This document shows positions 26,855 through 34,218 of a DNA stretch of 64,000 bases, piece after piece. The notes under the pieces were generated by a model that did no database searches, was not told where the DNA came from, and saw only the letters and a list, made by a program, of their open reading frames with translations. Source of the stretch: an uncultured Fidelibacterota bacterium. Its GTDB lineage: Bacteria; Fidelibacterota; Marinisomatia; Marinisomatales; Marinisomataceae. Position numbers and translations under genes: made by a program. Location of the stretch: the NCBI GenBank assembly GCA_902624275.1, contig CACNWW010000004.1:1-64000 (forward strand). The letters are read 5' to 3'. How positions within the stretch are numbered: position 1 is the stretch's first letter; each line of letters starts with the position of its first letter.

Positions 26855-27724
26855 ATGGAAACGTCAATATTATCTGGTATTGAAGCCAGTAAAGCTCTTT
26901 ATAGCAGTCTTGAAGGCAGAATAACTCACTTAAAAAATCATGGTATTACTCCTGGTCTAGCTGCAGTGCTAGTTGGCAATAATCCTGCTTCTGAAATATA
27001 CGTTAAAAATAAAACGAAAAAATTTGAAGCATTAGGTCTAAAAACAGACCTTTTTAGACTAAATGAAGATATATCAGAGAAAGAGTTATTATCTCTAATT
27101 GAGAAGCTTAACTCTAATGTTAAATTTCATGGTATTTTAGTTCAATTACCTTTGCCAAAACATATTGACAGTGAAAAAGTATTAAATGCAATTTTACCAA
27201 CAAAAGATGTAGATGGTTTTCACCCTGAAAATGCAGGTCTTCTTTCAATCGGTAAACCTCGATTTATTCCTTGTACACCTAAAGGGATGATGTTCATTTT
27301 AAAACATTTCAATATTCATTTAAATGGCAAACATGTTGTGGTAATAGGTAGAAGTAATATTGTTGGTAGACCTATCTCAATTCTGGCAAGTTTAAAAGAG
27401 TTAGGAAATGCAACAGTTACTTTATGTCATAGTGGTACTAAAGATCTTAAATATTTCTCTAAACAAGCTGATGTTTTGGTTGCTGCACTTGGTTCCCCAG
27501 AATTTGTTGATGCATCCTATATAAAGGAAGGAGTTTGTATCCTAGATGTGGGTATTAATCGAATTGAGAAAGATGGTATGTCTAAAATCGTTGGCGATGT
27601 CAATCAAGAAAGTGTTTTGGGAATAGCAAGTTCTTTGACACCAGTGCCTAAAGGTGTTGGTCCAATGACTATTGCTATGTTGGTAGAAAACACCGTCTTA
27701 TCAGCTGAATTATTATTAAATTAA
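26855..27724 (+). CDS. folD: Bifunctional methylene-THF dehydrogenase/cyclohydrolase
   Basis: 289-aa FolD, interconverting 5,10-methylene-, methenyl- and 10-formyl-tetrahydrofolate for one-carbon metabolism. Diagnostic features: catalytic lysine region YVKNKTKKFEALG, GILVQLPLPKHID, KDVDGFHPENAG, the NADP-binding VVIGRSNIVGRP and the C-terminal PVPKGVGPMTIAML. Full length with a GGGGA ribosome site. It is a second folate-related gene in the window besides the CADD-like protein, though not adjacent to it. Confidence 0.97.
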   Translation: METSILSGIEASKALYSSLEGRITHLKNHGITPGLAAVLVGNNPASEIYVKNKTKKFEALGLKTDLFRLNEDISEKELLSLIEKLNSNVKFHGILVQLPLPKHIDSEKVLNAILPTKDVDGFHPENAGLLSIGKPRFIPCTPKGMMFILKHFNIHLNGKHVVVIGRSNIVGRPISILASLKELGNATVTLCHSGTKDLKYFSKQADVLVAALGSPEFVDASYIKEGVCILDVGINRIEKDGMSKIVGDVNQESVLGIASSLTPVPKGVGPMTIAMLVENTVLSAELLLN

Positions 27725-27746
27725 TTTTTATTTATTAGGAGAATTA

Positions 27747-29534
27747 ATGTTTAAAAAATTATTAGTTATTATAACACCATTTTTACTGTTTTCTTGTGCT
27801 CCAAAAGTAGACGAAGCTGAAGTAAAAAAGGCTAGACAATTTTTTGAGTCTGTTTTTCAGAAAACCGTTCTTGAGAGTCCTGAATTTCAAGCATCTTTAG
27901 GTTACAAATCTAATTATGATAAATGGGATGATATTACATGGCAAGCATCCAGACAAAGGGCATATAGAGCTAAAGATGACTTAGCTTATTTAGAAAAGAA
28001 TATTGATTTTGATAAGCTTGATGAAAGTTCAAAAATTAGCTACAGATTAATGGTAAAACGTCTTCAAAGAACTATAGATAATGACAACTTTATTTTTCAT
28101 AACTATTTAATTACTCATCGAGGTGGAAAACATTCAAGTATTCCATCATTTTTGATTAACTATCATCGCATAGATAAAGAGCAAGATGTTAAAGACTACA
28201 TAAGTAGACTTCGTAATATTGAGCCATTAATGGATGATTTAATTCTTCAATTAAAACTAAGACAAGATGTTAAAAAAGTAGCACCTGCGTTTGTATTTCC
28301 GCAAGCAATAAAAACTTCCGAAAATATTATTTCAGGATATCCTTTTGAAGAAACAAAAAAACAGAATGTTATTCATGAAGATTTTATGAAAAAACTTAAT
28401 GCATTAGAGATGTCTGACGCTATGAAGCTAAGATATCAAAGTGAAATGGAAGCTGTTTTGGTAACAATTGTCAATTATTCTTATAGAAAACTTATTGACT
28501 TCCTTAAAGAACAACAAAAACTAGCAGATAATAATCATGGGGTTTGGAAGTATGAAGACGGAGCAGAGTATTATCAACATACTCTGGATGGGTATACAAC
28601 CTTAGGGTTAACAGCTGAAGAAATACATGCAATTGGATTAATAGAGGTTGAGCGTATTCATGGTGAAATATACGAAATAATGGAAAAAGTTAATTTTGAA
28701 GGTACTTTACAAGAATTTTTTAATTTTATGAGAGAAGACGATCAGTTTTACTATCCTGAAGGGCCAAAAGGTAGACAGATGTATTTAGATCAGGTTCAGG
28801 TTGTCGTAGATACGCTATCAAATCGTATTGAAGAGTTATTTTATGGACTACCATCTATACCGCTTCAAGTTAAGGCTGTAGAGGCGTATAGAGAGGCCTC
28901 TGCGGGTATTGCATTTTATCAGCGTGGTCAAGCAGATGGAAGTAGACCGGGTACATATTATGCTAACTTATACAGAATGCGAGATATGCCAATTTATAAG
29001 CTAGAAAATTTAGCTTACCATGAGGCAATTCCTGGTCACCATATGCAAATTTCTATTCAATTAGAAGTTGAAGATATGCCAAGTTTCAGAAAATATGGTG
29101 GATATAGTGTATTTGCTGAAGGGTGGGCGCTGTACTCTGAAACGCTACCTAAGGAGATAGGCTTATATAAAGATCCATATTCAGATTTTGGAAGACTTTC
29201 TGGAGAACTTTGGAGAGCTTGTAGATTAGTTGTAGATACTGGTGTTCATCATTACAAATGGACTAGAGAAGAAGGTATCGATTATTACATGAATAATACC
29301 GCTAATCCGGAAGGTGATTGCATAGGAATGGTTGAAAGACATATTGTATGGCCTGGACAAGCAGTATCATACAAAATTGGTATGATTAAAGTTCAAGAAC
29401 TTCGTGCATACGCTGAAAAAGAACTTGGTAATAAATTTTCCTTACAAGGTTTTCATGACGTAGTTTTAAAAAATGGAAGTGTTACAATGGATATTTTAGA
29501 AGATATTGTTTACAGTTGGGTGGATAGTCAGTAA
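27747..29534 (+). CDS. DUF885-family lipoprotein, putative zinc metallopeptidase
   Basis: 595-aa lipoprotein with signal peptide ending LFSC (Cys16), of the DUF885 family (thermolysin-like helical metallopeptidase fold). The family zinc-site region is present: YHEAIPGHHMQISIQ near residue 430, then FAEGWALYSE about 30 residues later, with a GTYYANLYRM segment just before. Length matches the family. An AGGAG site precedes the ATG. Related proteins are predicted peptidases of the cell envelope; the substrate is unknown. It overlaps cutA by one base. Confidence 0.85.
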   Translation: MFKKLLVIITPFLLFSCAPKVDEAEVKKARQFFESVFQKTVLESPEFQASLGYKSNYDKWDDITWQASRQRAYRAKDDLAYLEKNIDFDKLDESSKISYRLMVKRLQRTIDNDNFIFHNYLITHRGGKHSSIPSFLINYHRIDKEQDVKDYISRLRNIEPLMDDLILQLKLRQDVKKVAPAFVFPQAIKTSENIISGYPFEETKKQNVIHEDFMKKLNALEMSDAMKLRYQSEMEAVLVTIVNYSYRKLIDFLKEQQKLADNNHGVWKYEDGAEYYQHTLDGYTTLGLTAEEIHAIGLIEVERIHGEIYEIMEKVNFEGTLQEFFNFMREDDQFYYPEGPKGRQMYLDQVQVVVDTLSNRIEELFYGLPSIPLQVKAVEAYREASAGIAFYQRGQADGSRPGTYYANLYRMRDMPIYKLENLAYHEAIPGHHMQISIQLEVEDMPSFRKYGGYSVFAEGWALYSETLPKEIGLYKDPYSDFGRLSGELWRACRLVVDTGVHHYKWTREEGIDYYMNNTANPEGDCIGMVERHIVWPGQAVSYKIGMIKVQELRAYAEKELGNKFSLQGFHDVVLKNGSVTMDILEDIVYSWVDSQ

Positions 29535-29845
29535 TGATCATCATTAAAACCACTACAGATAGTCATAAAGCAATGAAAAAAATTGCCAATGAATTGCTTA
29601 ATAATAAGCTAGCAGCTTGTGTAAATATGATTCCTCGAATGCGCTCTAAGTATGTAATGGATGGAAGAATTACAGAGTCTAGAGAAGTTATTTTACTAGT
29701 AAAAACTAGTAAAAAATTGGAAGAAAAAGTTTACAAAACCATAAAAGAGCTTCATAATTATGAAATACCAGAAATATCAACTATTCAAACATCAAATGTT
29801 GATAAAGATTATGAAAATTGGTTAAAGGATTTTGTTCAAGAATAG
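29534..29845 (+). CDS. cutA: Divalent-cation tolerance protein CutA
   Basis: 103-aa CutA1, a very stable trimeric ferredoxin-like protein linked to copper and other metal tolerance. Family motifs: N-terminal IKTTTDSHKAMKKIANELL, AACVNMIPRMRSKYVMDGRI, ESREVILLVKTS and the C-terminal YEIPEISTIQ with YENWL. Cytosolic. TAATG overlap with the DUF885 gene; the 41-aa membrane protein starts three bases after its stop. Confidence 0.95.
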   Translation: MIIIKTTTDSHKAMKKIANELLNNKLAACVNMIPRMRSKYVMDGRITESREVILLVKTSKKLEEKVYKTIKELHNYEIPEISTIQTSNVDKDYENWLKDFVQE

Positions 29846-29848
29846 ACC

Positions 29849-29974
29849 ATGAAGTTAGAAGACTTATCAGAAGCAACGATTTTAAAGGCCGTTATTTTAA
29901 CTTTACTTATCATTATGATAATTACTACAATTGTTGTTATTGCAATTAAATATCCTCAAATAGGAGCACAATAA
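29849..29974 (+). CDS. 41-aa single-pass membrane protein
   Basis: Short ORF filling the gap between cutA and the nitroreductase. The protein has a charged N-terminus (MKLEDLSEATILK), one hydrophobic helix of about 22 residues (VILTLLIIMIITTIVVIAI) and a short tail KYPQIGAQ. Its stop overlaps the next ATG as TAATG, the same coupling used by verified genes in this region, which is the main reason to believe it. There is no strong ribosome site; translation may be coupled to cutA three bases upstream. No family recognised. Confidence 0.6.
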   Translation: MKLEDLSEATILKAVILTLLIIMIITTIVVIAIKYPQIGAQ

Positions 29975-30615
29975 TGAGTTTGATTGATAGTTTAAATTGG
30001 AGGTATGCAACTACAAAATTTGATACTTCAAAAACTATTTCAGATAATGAAATAGACAAATTAAAAGAAATCACTAAACTTTCTCCATCTTCGTGGGGTT
30101 TTCAATTCTATAAAGTGCTAGTCATAACAGACAAAAAATTAAAACAAAGATTACTTCCCACAGCTTATAATCAAAGTCAGATTGTTGATTGTTCGCACTT
30201 ATTCATTTTTTGTAGCTACAGAAGTGTTTTTGAGCATGATATAGATCAAATGATAGTAGAGTTTCATCGTATTAGAGCTAATGATCAAAACTACAGTAAA
30301 GAAAGTACTGATAGTTATGCTTCAGGTGCCAAAAAAAGCATTCTTAATATGAATGAAGCTAAACAATTAGAATGGCTAAAAAAACAATGCTATATAGCTT
30401 TAGGTCAATTGATGGTTGGATGTGCAGATATGCGTATTGATTCATGTCCGATGGAAGGTTTTAAGTCTGATGAAGTAGATGAAGTTTTAGACTTAAATTC
30501 GCAGAATCTTACTTCAGTAGTTCTGCTTCCCACAGGCTATAGATCCTCCGAAGACAAATACCAACATAAAACAAAGGTAAGAAAACCGAAAAATCTTCTT
30601 TTTGAAGATAAATAA
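29974..30615 (+). CDS. Nitroreductase-family NAD(P)H-dependent oxidoreductase
   Basis: 213-aa FMN-binding nitroreductase-fold protein, closest in pattern to the NfsB/YfkO group. N-terminal NWRYATTKFDTSKTIS and ITKLSPSSWGFQFYKVLV form the FMN phosphate-binding region; AYNQSQIVDCSHLFIFC and QCYIALGQLMVGCADM are family blocks. The usual C-terminal G(Y)R segment is TGYRSSEDKY. Predicted to reduce quinones, nitro compounds or related electrophiles in the cytoplasm. Coupled by TAATG to the 41-aa membrane protein. Confidence 0.87.
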   Translation: MSLIDSLNWRYATTKFDTSKTISDNEIDKLKEITKLSPSSWGFQFYKVLVITDKKLKQRLLPTAYNQSQIVDCSHLFIFCSYRSVFEHDIDQMIVEFHRIRANDQNYSKESTDSYASGAKKSILNMNEAKQLEWLKKQCYIALGQLMVGCADMRIDSCPMEGFKSDEVDEVLDLNSQNLTSVVLLPTGYRSSEDKYQHKTKVRKPKNLLFEDK

Positions 30616-30631
30616 AGTTTAAATTGTTATT

Positions 30632-31783
30632 ATGGAAACCTTTTTTATTACACTATTCATTATTGTTTTTTCTGTTGCTTTGGGATTAATTGGATATACT
30701 GTTTACGGAATATCAAAGAAAATGCCTTCATCTTCAAACGATAAAGAAGATTTGTTGAATGAGCGAGCAAGTAATATTGCAGTAGATGCTGCAAAAAAAG
30801 CTCTAGATGAGGTTTTAAAACAGAACGCTGAGCTTCAAAAGAAAGATTGGGATGGATATAAAAAGGACTTAGACCTAACCTTAACACCAGTAAAAAAATC
30901 ATTAGAAGATTTGCAAAAAAACATTTCTGAAGTAGAAAAAGATCGTGTAGAAGATAAGGGAAAACTTGACGAGAAATTAAGAGATTTAATTGGTACAACA
31001 GAAAGTCTAAGCAGGGCGCTTACTTCAAGCTCTGACACAGGAGATTTAGGTGAAACAATCTTAAGGAACTTAGTTGAAAAAGCTGGTATGATTAAATATA
31101 TTGACTTCATCGAGCAAACCTCTTCAGGAGATAGAAGTATCCCTGATATGGTTATTAATTTACCTGGAGGAGGAAAAATACCAATTGATTCAAAGCTTTC
31201 ATTAGAAGCATTTGATCAAGCAATGGATACATCAGATAAATCACAACGTAAAGCCTTAGAAGAAAAACACGCAAATAATTGTAGAACTCTTATGAGAAAT
31301 TTATCCAAAAAAGAATATCATAAACAATTCGATGGACCTATTGAATTTGTAGTGATGTTTATTGGAAGTGAACCTGCATATCAAATGGCATTAAAACATG
31401 ATGGTAAACTCTTCCTTGACGGTGCAGATAAAAAGGTATTTGTAGTATCTCCTTTGTCTTTACTTCCTTTATTAAGTTTAGTATCAGAAGCTTGGAGACA
31501 ATTTCAATTAAGTACTAATGCTAATCAGGCTATTCAAATTGCAAAAGATTTGACGGATCGTCTAAAAATATATGAAGATAAATACCAAGCTGTTGGAAGC
31601 AAAATTTTAGCATTAGGCAAAGCATATAATTCGTCTGTTTCTTCATATAATGCTCGATTGAAACCTTCTGTAAGAAATCTTCAAAAACTTCAAGGGCAAC
31701 CTCAGGATTTAATGGATATGGAAAATGTTCCAGTTGATGTTTCTCCTGTAATTGAAACTTTAGAAGCAGAAAACGAAGAATAA
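30632..31783 (+). CDS. rmuC: DNA recombination protein RmuC
   Basis: 383-aa RmuC: an N-terminal membrane helix (residues 3-25), a long coiled coil (~40-130), and the RmuC nuclease-like domain with GDLGETILRNLVEKAGM, SIPDMVINLPGGGKIPIDSK (a PD-(D/E)XK-like PD...DSK) and FVVMFIGSEPAYQMAL. In E. coli it limits inversions and has been proposed to cleave DNA near the membrane. A 16-base gap follows the nitroreductase gene. It is the last gene of the long plus-strand run starting at 16.8 kb. Confidence 0.92.
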   Translation: METFFITLFIIVFSVALGLIGYTVYGISKKMPSSSNDKEDLLNERASNIAVDAAKKALDEVLKQNAELQKKDWDGYKKDLDLTLTPVKKSLEDLQKNISEVEKDRVEDKGKLDEKLRDLIGTTESLSRALTSSSDTGDLGETILRNLVEKAGMIKYIDFIEQTSSGDRSIPDMVINLPGGGKIPIDSKLSLEAFDQAMDTSDKSQRKALEEKHANNCRTLMRNLSKKEYHKQFDGPIEFVVMFIGSEPAYQMALKHDGKLFLDGADKKVFVVSPLSLLPLLSLVSEAWRQFQLSTNANQAIQIAKDLTDRLKIYEDKYQAVGSKILALGKAYNSSVSSYNARLKPSVRNLQKLQGQPQDLMDMENVPVDVSPVIETLEAENEE

Positions 31784-31821
31784 TTCTTAAATTAATCTTT
31801 TATTAGATATTGATAAGAGAT

Positions 31822-32160
31822 CTACTTAATGTAGTCGAGCGCCCAATCATTCATCATATCAAAAACCGGAACAAGTGATTTACCTTTTTTAGTTAAAGAG
31901 TATTCAACTCTTGGAGGTATCTCAGCGTAAATTTTTCTAGATATAATCTTATTTTTTTCAAGATCTCTTAATTCTCTAGTTAGCATATTCTTACTAATCC
32001 CATCAATTCCGCGATGTAATATTCCAAATCGATTAATATTTTGTGCTATTCGCATAATTATAATAGGTCTCCATTTTCCACCTATCATTCTCATAGAATA
32101 GGTGATAGGGCATGACTCAACTGTACATCCACATATGTCTTCAAAACATTGTTGTTTCAT
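31822..32160 (-). CDS. HxlR-family winged-helix regulator with N-terminal cysteine cluster
   Basis: 112-aa MarR-like HxlR regulator. The core motif IGGKWRPIIIMRIAQNINRFGIL, SKNMLTRELRDLEKNKIISR and PPRVEYSLTKKGKSLVPV is typical. The N-terminus carries four cysteines, Cys5, Cys10, Cys12 and Cys17 (CFEDICGCTVESCP). Most HxlR proteins have only one or two there, used for redox sensing. It is transcribed divergently from the CDGSH-DoxX-glutaredoxin genes and most likely controls them; the shared upstream region carries repeated ACTAT half-sites. Confidence 0.9.
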   Translation of the reverse strand: MKQQCFEDICGCTVESCPITYSMRMIGGKWRPIIIMRIAQNINRFGILHRGIDGISKNMLTRELRDLEKNKIISRKIYAEIPPRVEYSLTKKGKSLVPVFDMMNDWALDYIK

Positions 32161-32200
32161 ATAATAGTCCTTTTTTTGTTACTATATTAAATAATAGTGC
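32161..32200. promoter_or_regulatory. Candidate operator between HxlR regulator and CDGSH operon
   Basis: Inverted repeat ACTAT-N8-ATAGT at 32181-32198, plus a direct repeat of its right half: ATAATAGTCC at 32161 and ATAATAGTGC at 32191. The known HxlR-family YodB box has a TACT-N7-AGTA layout, which this loosely resembles. Location directly against the regulator's start codon suits autoregulation. Confidence 0.4.
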
Positions 32201-32263
32201 CTACTTGTTTAATTTAATATTACTTAATAATTTTTCATATAAATTTTTGAAAGGTAAAATGCA

Positions 32264-32497
32264 ATGAAGAAACAACCATATACAGTACACCTTGAAAAAG
32301 GTAAAAACTATGCCTGGTGTAAGTGTTCTGAATCATTAAATCAGCCATTTTGTGACGGAAGTCATGTTAAAAGTGTAGCAGAACAGAAAAGTGAACCGGT
32401 AGTATTTAAAGCTAAAGAGAACGTTGAAGTAAGCTTGTGCGGATGCAAAGAATCAGACATCGCCCCATACTGTAATGGAAGTCACTTAAACAATTAA
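32264..32497 (+). CDS. CDGSH-type [2Fe-2S] protein (two CDGSH motifs), copy 1
   Basis: 77-aa protein with two CDGSH iron-sulfur motifs: CKCSESLNQPFCDGSH and CGCKESDIAPYCNGSH. Each has the 3-Cys/1-His ligand set (C-x-C...C-x-G-x-H), so it should hold two [2Fe-2S] clusters. The double-motif architecture matches bacterial Miner2-like CDGSH proteins. The second motif has Asn in place of Asp in CDGSH, next to the ligands but not one of them. Cytosolic electron transfer or redox sensing is expected. AAAGG ribosome site. Confidence 0.92.
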   Translation: MKKQPYTVHLEKGKNYAWCKCSESLNQPFCDGSHVKSVAEQKSEPVVFKAKENVEVSLCGCKESDIAPYCNGSHLNN

Positions 32498-32513
32498 TAA
32501 AAAGGATATTAAC

Positions 32514-32738
32514 ATGATAAAAAAAGAACCACATGTATTAAATATTAAAAAAGATAAGAACTATGCCTGGTGTCAATGTAATGAATCAGAAGGTCAACCA
32601 TTCTGTGATGGAAGTCATGCAAAAACTGAACACCAGCCAATTGTATTTAAATCAGATATTTCTAAAAAAGTAGCACTTTGTGGTTGTAAGCAATCTAAAA
32701 ATGCCCCATATTGTGATGGTACACATTTAAGCTTATAG
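32514..32738 (+). CDS. CDGSH-type [2Fe-2S] protein (two CDGSH motifs), copy 2
   Basis: 74-aa tandem paralogue of the preceding gene, again with two motifs: CQCNESEGQPFCDGSH and CGCKQSKNAPYCDGTH. The second motif ends CDGTH. All eight predicted ligands (two sets of three Cys and one His) are present. AAAAGGA ribosome site 16 bases after copy 1. The tandem arrangement suggests a hetero-complex or electron relay feeding the DoxX and glutaredoxin proteins encoded next. Confidence 0.92.
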   Translation: MIKKEPHVLNIKKDKNYAWCQCNESEGQPFCDGSHAKTEHQPIVFKSDISKKVALCGCKQSKNAPYCDGTHLSL

Positions 32739-32748
32739 GGAGCATACC

Positions 32749-33117
32749 ATGAACAGATTTGATTTTAGCCATTTAAGAGGTATCGTATTATTATTAATGC
32801 GCATTCTTCTTGCTGTAATTTTCTTAAAAGCCGGACTAAATAAATGGCCTGTAATTGACGGAGAAGGGCTAACCAAAGCTTTGCCATTATTTTTAGTTTA
32901 TTTAGTGGTAATTTTTGAAGTTTTAGGAGGATTATTTATGATAATTGGTTTGAAATCAGAGATGCTTACCAAACTTGGAGCAGCAATGATTGCCATTGTT
33001 ATGGTCGGTGCTGCTTACATGCATTATGTTCCATGGGGAGATCCATTTCTATCTAAAAATGTTCTCTATCCTCTATCATTAATGTTGATTTCTTTAATTT
33101 TTCTAACTGAAGAATAA
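32749..33117 (+). CDS. DoxX-family membrane protein
   Basis: 122-aa protein with four hydrophobic helices, the DoxX/SURF4-like pattern: LRGIVLLLMRILLAVIFLKAGLNKW, FLVYLVVIFEVLGGLFMIIGL, KLGAAMIAIVMVGAAYMHY and LSLMLISLIFL. DoxX relatives act with thiol and quinone redox partners in oxidative-stress responses. A GGGAG ribosome site and a ten-base gap place it firmly in the CDGSH operon. Confidence 0.88.
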   Translation: MNRFDFSHLRGIVLLLMRILLAVIFLKAGLNKWPVIDGEGLTKALPLFLVYLVVIFEVLGGLFMIIGLKSEMLTKLGAAMIAIVMVGAAYMHYVPWGDPFLSKNVLYPLSLMLISLIFLTEE

Positions 33118-33155
33118 ATTAATCATTATATTTGCGTTTATTTTTTGGGGGAAAA

Positions 33156-33563
33156 ATGATTAAAAATATAATTGCAGTTATAATTCTTATAGTTTTCACG
33201 GTATTTGTTCAAGAAAAAATTGTTGAACAAGATATTCGAAGAGCTATCATTAGCTATAATGATAATCCGTCATTTACTAAAGAAACTATCAATGAAGCAG
33301 ATTTTGATGATGCTGCTGTTACCATTTTCACAGCTACATGGTGTGGCTATTGTAAAGGTGCAAAGCAATTACTTAATGAAAAAGGTATAGCTTATTTTGA
33401 AGTAGATGTAGAAGAATACAATATTTCAAAACGTAAATTAAAAGAAATTGGTATAGAGGACTTTTTTGTTCCTCAAATTTTTGTTGATGGTATACCCATT
33501 GGTGGATTTTCAGATTTGAAGAAAATCTTTGGCAGTGATATGCCAGTTCCTAAAGTTTCATAA
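33156..33563 (+). CDS. Membrane-anchored glutaredoxin-like protein
   Basis: 135-aa protein: N-terminal hydrophobic anchor (IKNIIAVIILIVFTVFV) and a glutaredoxin domain with active site ATWCGYCKGAKQLL, cis-Pro segment FVPQIFVDG and the GGFSDL motif. The ATG at 33156 follows GGGGG at good spacing; a TTG further upstream is less likely. The active site is CGYC, not the CPYC of classic glutaredoxins. The anchor would display the domain on the periplasmic side, or hold it at the inner face. The last gene of the redox cassette, followed by a strong terminator. Confidence 0.88.
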   Translation: MIKNIIAVIILIVFTVFVQEKIVEQDIRRAIISYNDNPSFTKETINEADFDDAAVTIFTATWCGYCKGAKQLLNEKGIAYFEVDVEEYNISKRKLKEIGIEDFFVPQIFVDGIPIGGFSDLKKIFGSDMPVPKVS

Positions 33564-33566
33564 TCT

Positions 33567-33596
33567 AAAAAGGCGCCTTCGACTTGGCGCCTTTTT
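33567..33596. terminator. Bidirectional intrinsic terminator
   Basis: Perfect stem AAAAAGGCGCC / GGCGCCTTTTT with an eight-base loop. The A-run and T-run on either side let it work in both directions. It ends the redox operon (plus) and the 33.6 kb small-protein gene (minus). Confidence 0.92.
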
Positions 33597-33620
33597 ATAT
33601 ACTCGAGGTAAGTGAGAAAA

Positions 33621-34127
33621 CTATTTTGAGTTACTGTAAGCAAGACTTTCGTCTTCGTCAACTTGACTGAGTTGTGGTTCAGTCTCATCAATTAAAATAT
33701 CTTCTACTGCAACTTCGCTGTGTAAGACATCAAATACTTCATCAGCATAATTGGTAGAATAAAGATTTCCATTCCATTCAAAGGTATTGCCAGGACCTAG
33801 CTCGGTTCTAGCTGCTAAAAAAGCATCATTAAAAGAAGGAACAGAGGTAGTTTCAATTTCACTAAGTGGTTCAACATTTTCACTTAATGTTGGCACTGCT
33901 TCTGTAGTCATGGCTTCTTCATTGACTGAATTACCCATATTTGCGTTATTAACTAATGAGGTAATTTCTACATCCACAGTGCCTTCATTGCTAAAGCTTT
34001 CTGAGATATTATCGGATAGTTCAACTTCTTTGGATTGATCCATTAGAAAAAACAAGGAACCGATACACAAAAGTACACCTGCTAATACGAATTTTTCAAC
34101 ATTATTATACATTTTTTTTAACTCCAT
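33621..34127 (-). CDS. Membrane-anchored protein with ELGPG motif, paralogue A
   Basis: 168-aa protein: short cytoplasmic start, one membrane helix (FVLAGVLLCIGSLFFLM), a long acidic Ser/Thr/Glu-rich disordered stretch, then a compact conserved segment SFNDAFLAARTELGPG, FEWNGNLYSTNYADE, and an acidic tail. The same segment occurs in the protein encoded at 37.3-37.7 kb. I recall similar AARxELGPGxxFxWxGxxYxT segments in hypothetical proteins of Bacteroidota, but no function is known to me. In-frame ATG codons at 34127 and 34112 are both possible starts; each has a purine-rich site upstream. Confidence 0.7.
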   Translation of the reverse strand: MELKKMYNNVEKFVLAGVLLCIGSLFFLMDQSKEVELSDNISESFSNEGTVDVEITSLVNNANMGNSVNEEAMTTEAVPTLSENVEPLSEIETTSVPSFNDAFLAARTELGPGNTFEWNGNLYSTNYADEVFDVLHSEVAVEDILIDETEPQLSQVDEDESLAYSNSK

Positions 34128-34218
34128 TTGTTATGCCTCTTAATGTCGCTTTCATACCTTATATACTTTTAAATTATAATTAGGTTTCCAAGTATTTTGT
34201 ATATTCTAAGCCTAAATC

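Noticed and set aside
33127-33134. Bacteroidota-type -7 element (TATATTTG here; TAATATTG at 14381)
   Set aside because: The matching -33 TTTG was missing at 33127 and only partial (CTTG) at 14357, so there is no consistent promoter pattern.
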